Source: Saccoglossus kowalevskii (lineage: Eukaryota > Hemichordata > Enteropneusta > Harrimaniidae). From it: DNA of 22,461 bases. Below are positions 22,252-22,461 of the stretch, piece by piece (position 1 is the first letter of the stretch; the number at the start of each line of letters is the position of its first letter). Location of the stretch: contig NW_003150588.1 in assembly GCF_000003605.2 (NCBI RefSeq), positions 1 to 22,461 on the forward strand, given 5' to 3'. A model generated the notes under the pieces. It had not been told where the DNA came from. It saw only the letters and a program-made list of their open reading frames with translations, and did not search any database. The position numbers and the translations under genes were made by a program.

Positions 22252-22461
22252 TGAATGAATGGAATTCTTCCAAACATGTGTGTATTTGCTGAATGAATAG
22301 AATTCTTGCATACATGGGTGTATTTGTTGAATGAATGGAATTCTTGTATACGTGGGTGTATTTGCTGAATGAATGGAATTCTTGTATACATGGGTGTATT
22401 TGTTGAATGAATGGAATTCTTGTATACATGGATGTATTTGCTGAATGAATGGAATGCTTGC
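22252..22461. repeat. Start of another lead-into-Y module, cut by the window edge
   Basis: P; C; T with TATACGTGGG; T(TTTGT); T(GGATG); start of G. By eye it is base-for-base the same as 7294-7503, including the private ACGTGGG. The array is therefore not finished at the right edge. Confidence 0.8.

Larger units (their letters stand above)
132..22461. repeat. 38-bp tandem satellite/minisatellite array, about 585 units, open at the right edge
   Basis: Units follow head to tail without spacers. The consensus is TGAATGAATGGAATTCTTG followed by CATACATGGGTGTATTTGC. Recurrent unit types, named here for use below: C (CTTGCATACATGGG), T (CTTGTATACATGGG), G (GGAATGCTTGCATACATGGG, loses the EcoRI site), H (GGAATGCTTGCACACATGGG), P (CTTCCAAACATGTGTG), N (CGTGCATACAATGGG, one base longer, 39 bp) and E (CTTGAATACATGGG). 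Other recurrent marks are TTTGT instead of TTTGC at the unit end, AATAGAATTC right after P, and CTGATTGAATGG before many G units. Most units carry GAATTC. The base composition of the consensus is 14 T, 10 A, 10 G, 4 C. The minus strand of the consensus has no stop triplet in any register, which creates long spurious reading frames. No transcription signal or gene is visible inside the array. Confidence 0.98.

Noticed and set aside
127-22429. Many minus-strand reading frames of 65 to 2065 codons
   Set aside because: They are one 38-residue word read in all three frames of a stop-free 38-bp satellite. They overlap each other in different frames over the same DNA, change frame at every 39-bp unit, and end only at chance variants (CTAAAT giving TAG, CTCAAT giving TGA, TTTAAT giving TAA). 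No initiation context, splice signal or bounded domain is seen.
132-22461. CRISPR array
   Set aside because: The repeats are directly adjacent with no unique spacers, units are mutually variable, and the flank is a eukaryotic retrotransposon.
132-22461. Human-type GGAAT satellite II/III
   Set aside because: The unit contains GGAAT and TGAATGAATGG, but the period is 38 bp with an unrelated second half; there is no run of GGAAT pentamers.
132-22461. Heat-shock elements or TEAD (GGAATG) sites repeated along the array
   Set aside because: GAATTC lacks the two-base gap of a heat-shock element. GGAATG in G units is a short match expected by chance in this repeat, and nothing else suggests an enhancer.
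132-22461. Plus-strand coding potential in the array
   Set aside because: TGA occurs at two positions in every unit, so no plus frame stays open beyond about three units.

Overview
This window is eukaryotic, most likely from an animal genome, and almost all of it is one satellite-type tandem array. Two things point to a eukaryote. The only non-repeat DNA (the first ~131 bases) encodes a short piece of a non-LTR retrotransposon (LINE) reverse transcriptase. The remaining ~22.3 kb is an uninterrupted 38-bp tandem repeat that continues past the right edge. I see no cellular gene, tRNA, rRNA, CRISPR array, operon or bacterial regulatory signal. The species cannot be named from this sequence. The reverse transcriptase wording (PANYRGIAV) fits CR1/L2/RTE-like elements, which are common in marine invertebrates and other animals, but that is inference.

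Layout: bases 3-131 are an open LINE reading frame on the plus strand. It stops at a TGA formed by the first three bases of the first repeat unit (132-134). From 132 to the end there are about 585 head-to-tail units. The unit is TGAATGAATGGAATTCTTG followed by CATACATGGGTGTATTTGC: 38 bp, about 37% GC, and strongly G-over-C on the plus strand. Units differ by a small set of recurrent substitutions, and these diagnostic variants recur in fixed orders. The array is therefore a mosaic of higher-order modules: a 9-unit 343-bp module, a 15-unit 571-bp module, a 15-unit 572-bp module, a 21-unit ~798-bp module, a ~534-bp module rich in divergent units, and larger duplications with 915-bp and 1179-bp spacing. 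Length differences between copies of a module are exact multiples of 38 bp, as expected from in-register unequal exchange.

The very long minus-strand reading frames (up to 2065 codons) are not genes in my judgement. The unit contains no stop triplet on the minus strand in any register, and 38 is not a multiple of 3. All three minus frames therefore stay open and cycle through the same 38-residue word. They close only where a unit variant happens to create TAG, TGA or TAA.

The points most worth following are the LINE/array junction at 131/132, the nested module structure, clusters of odd substitutions or indels that sit at module junctions (11051-11188, 12774-12835, 19978-20010, 21911-22180), and a ~300-bp identical pair about 15 kb apart. 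Assembly error is a real alternative for some of these.
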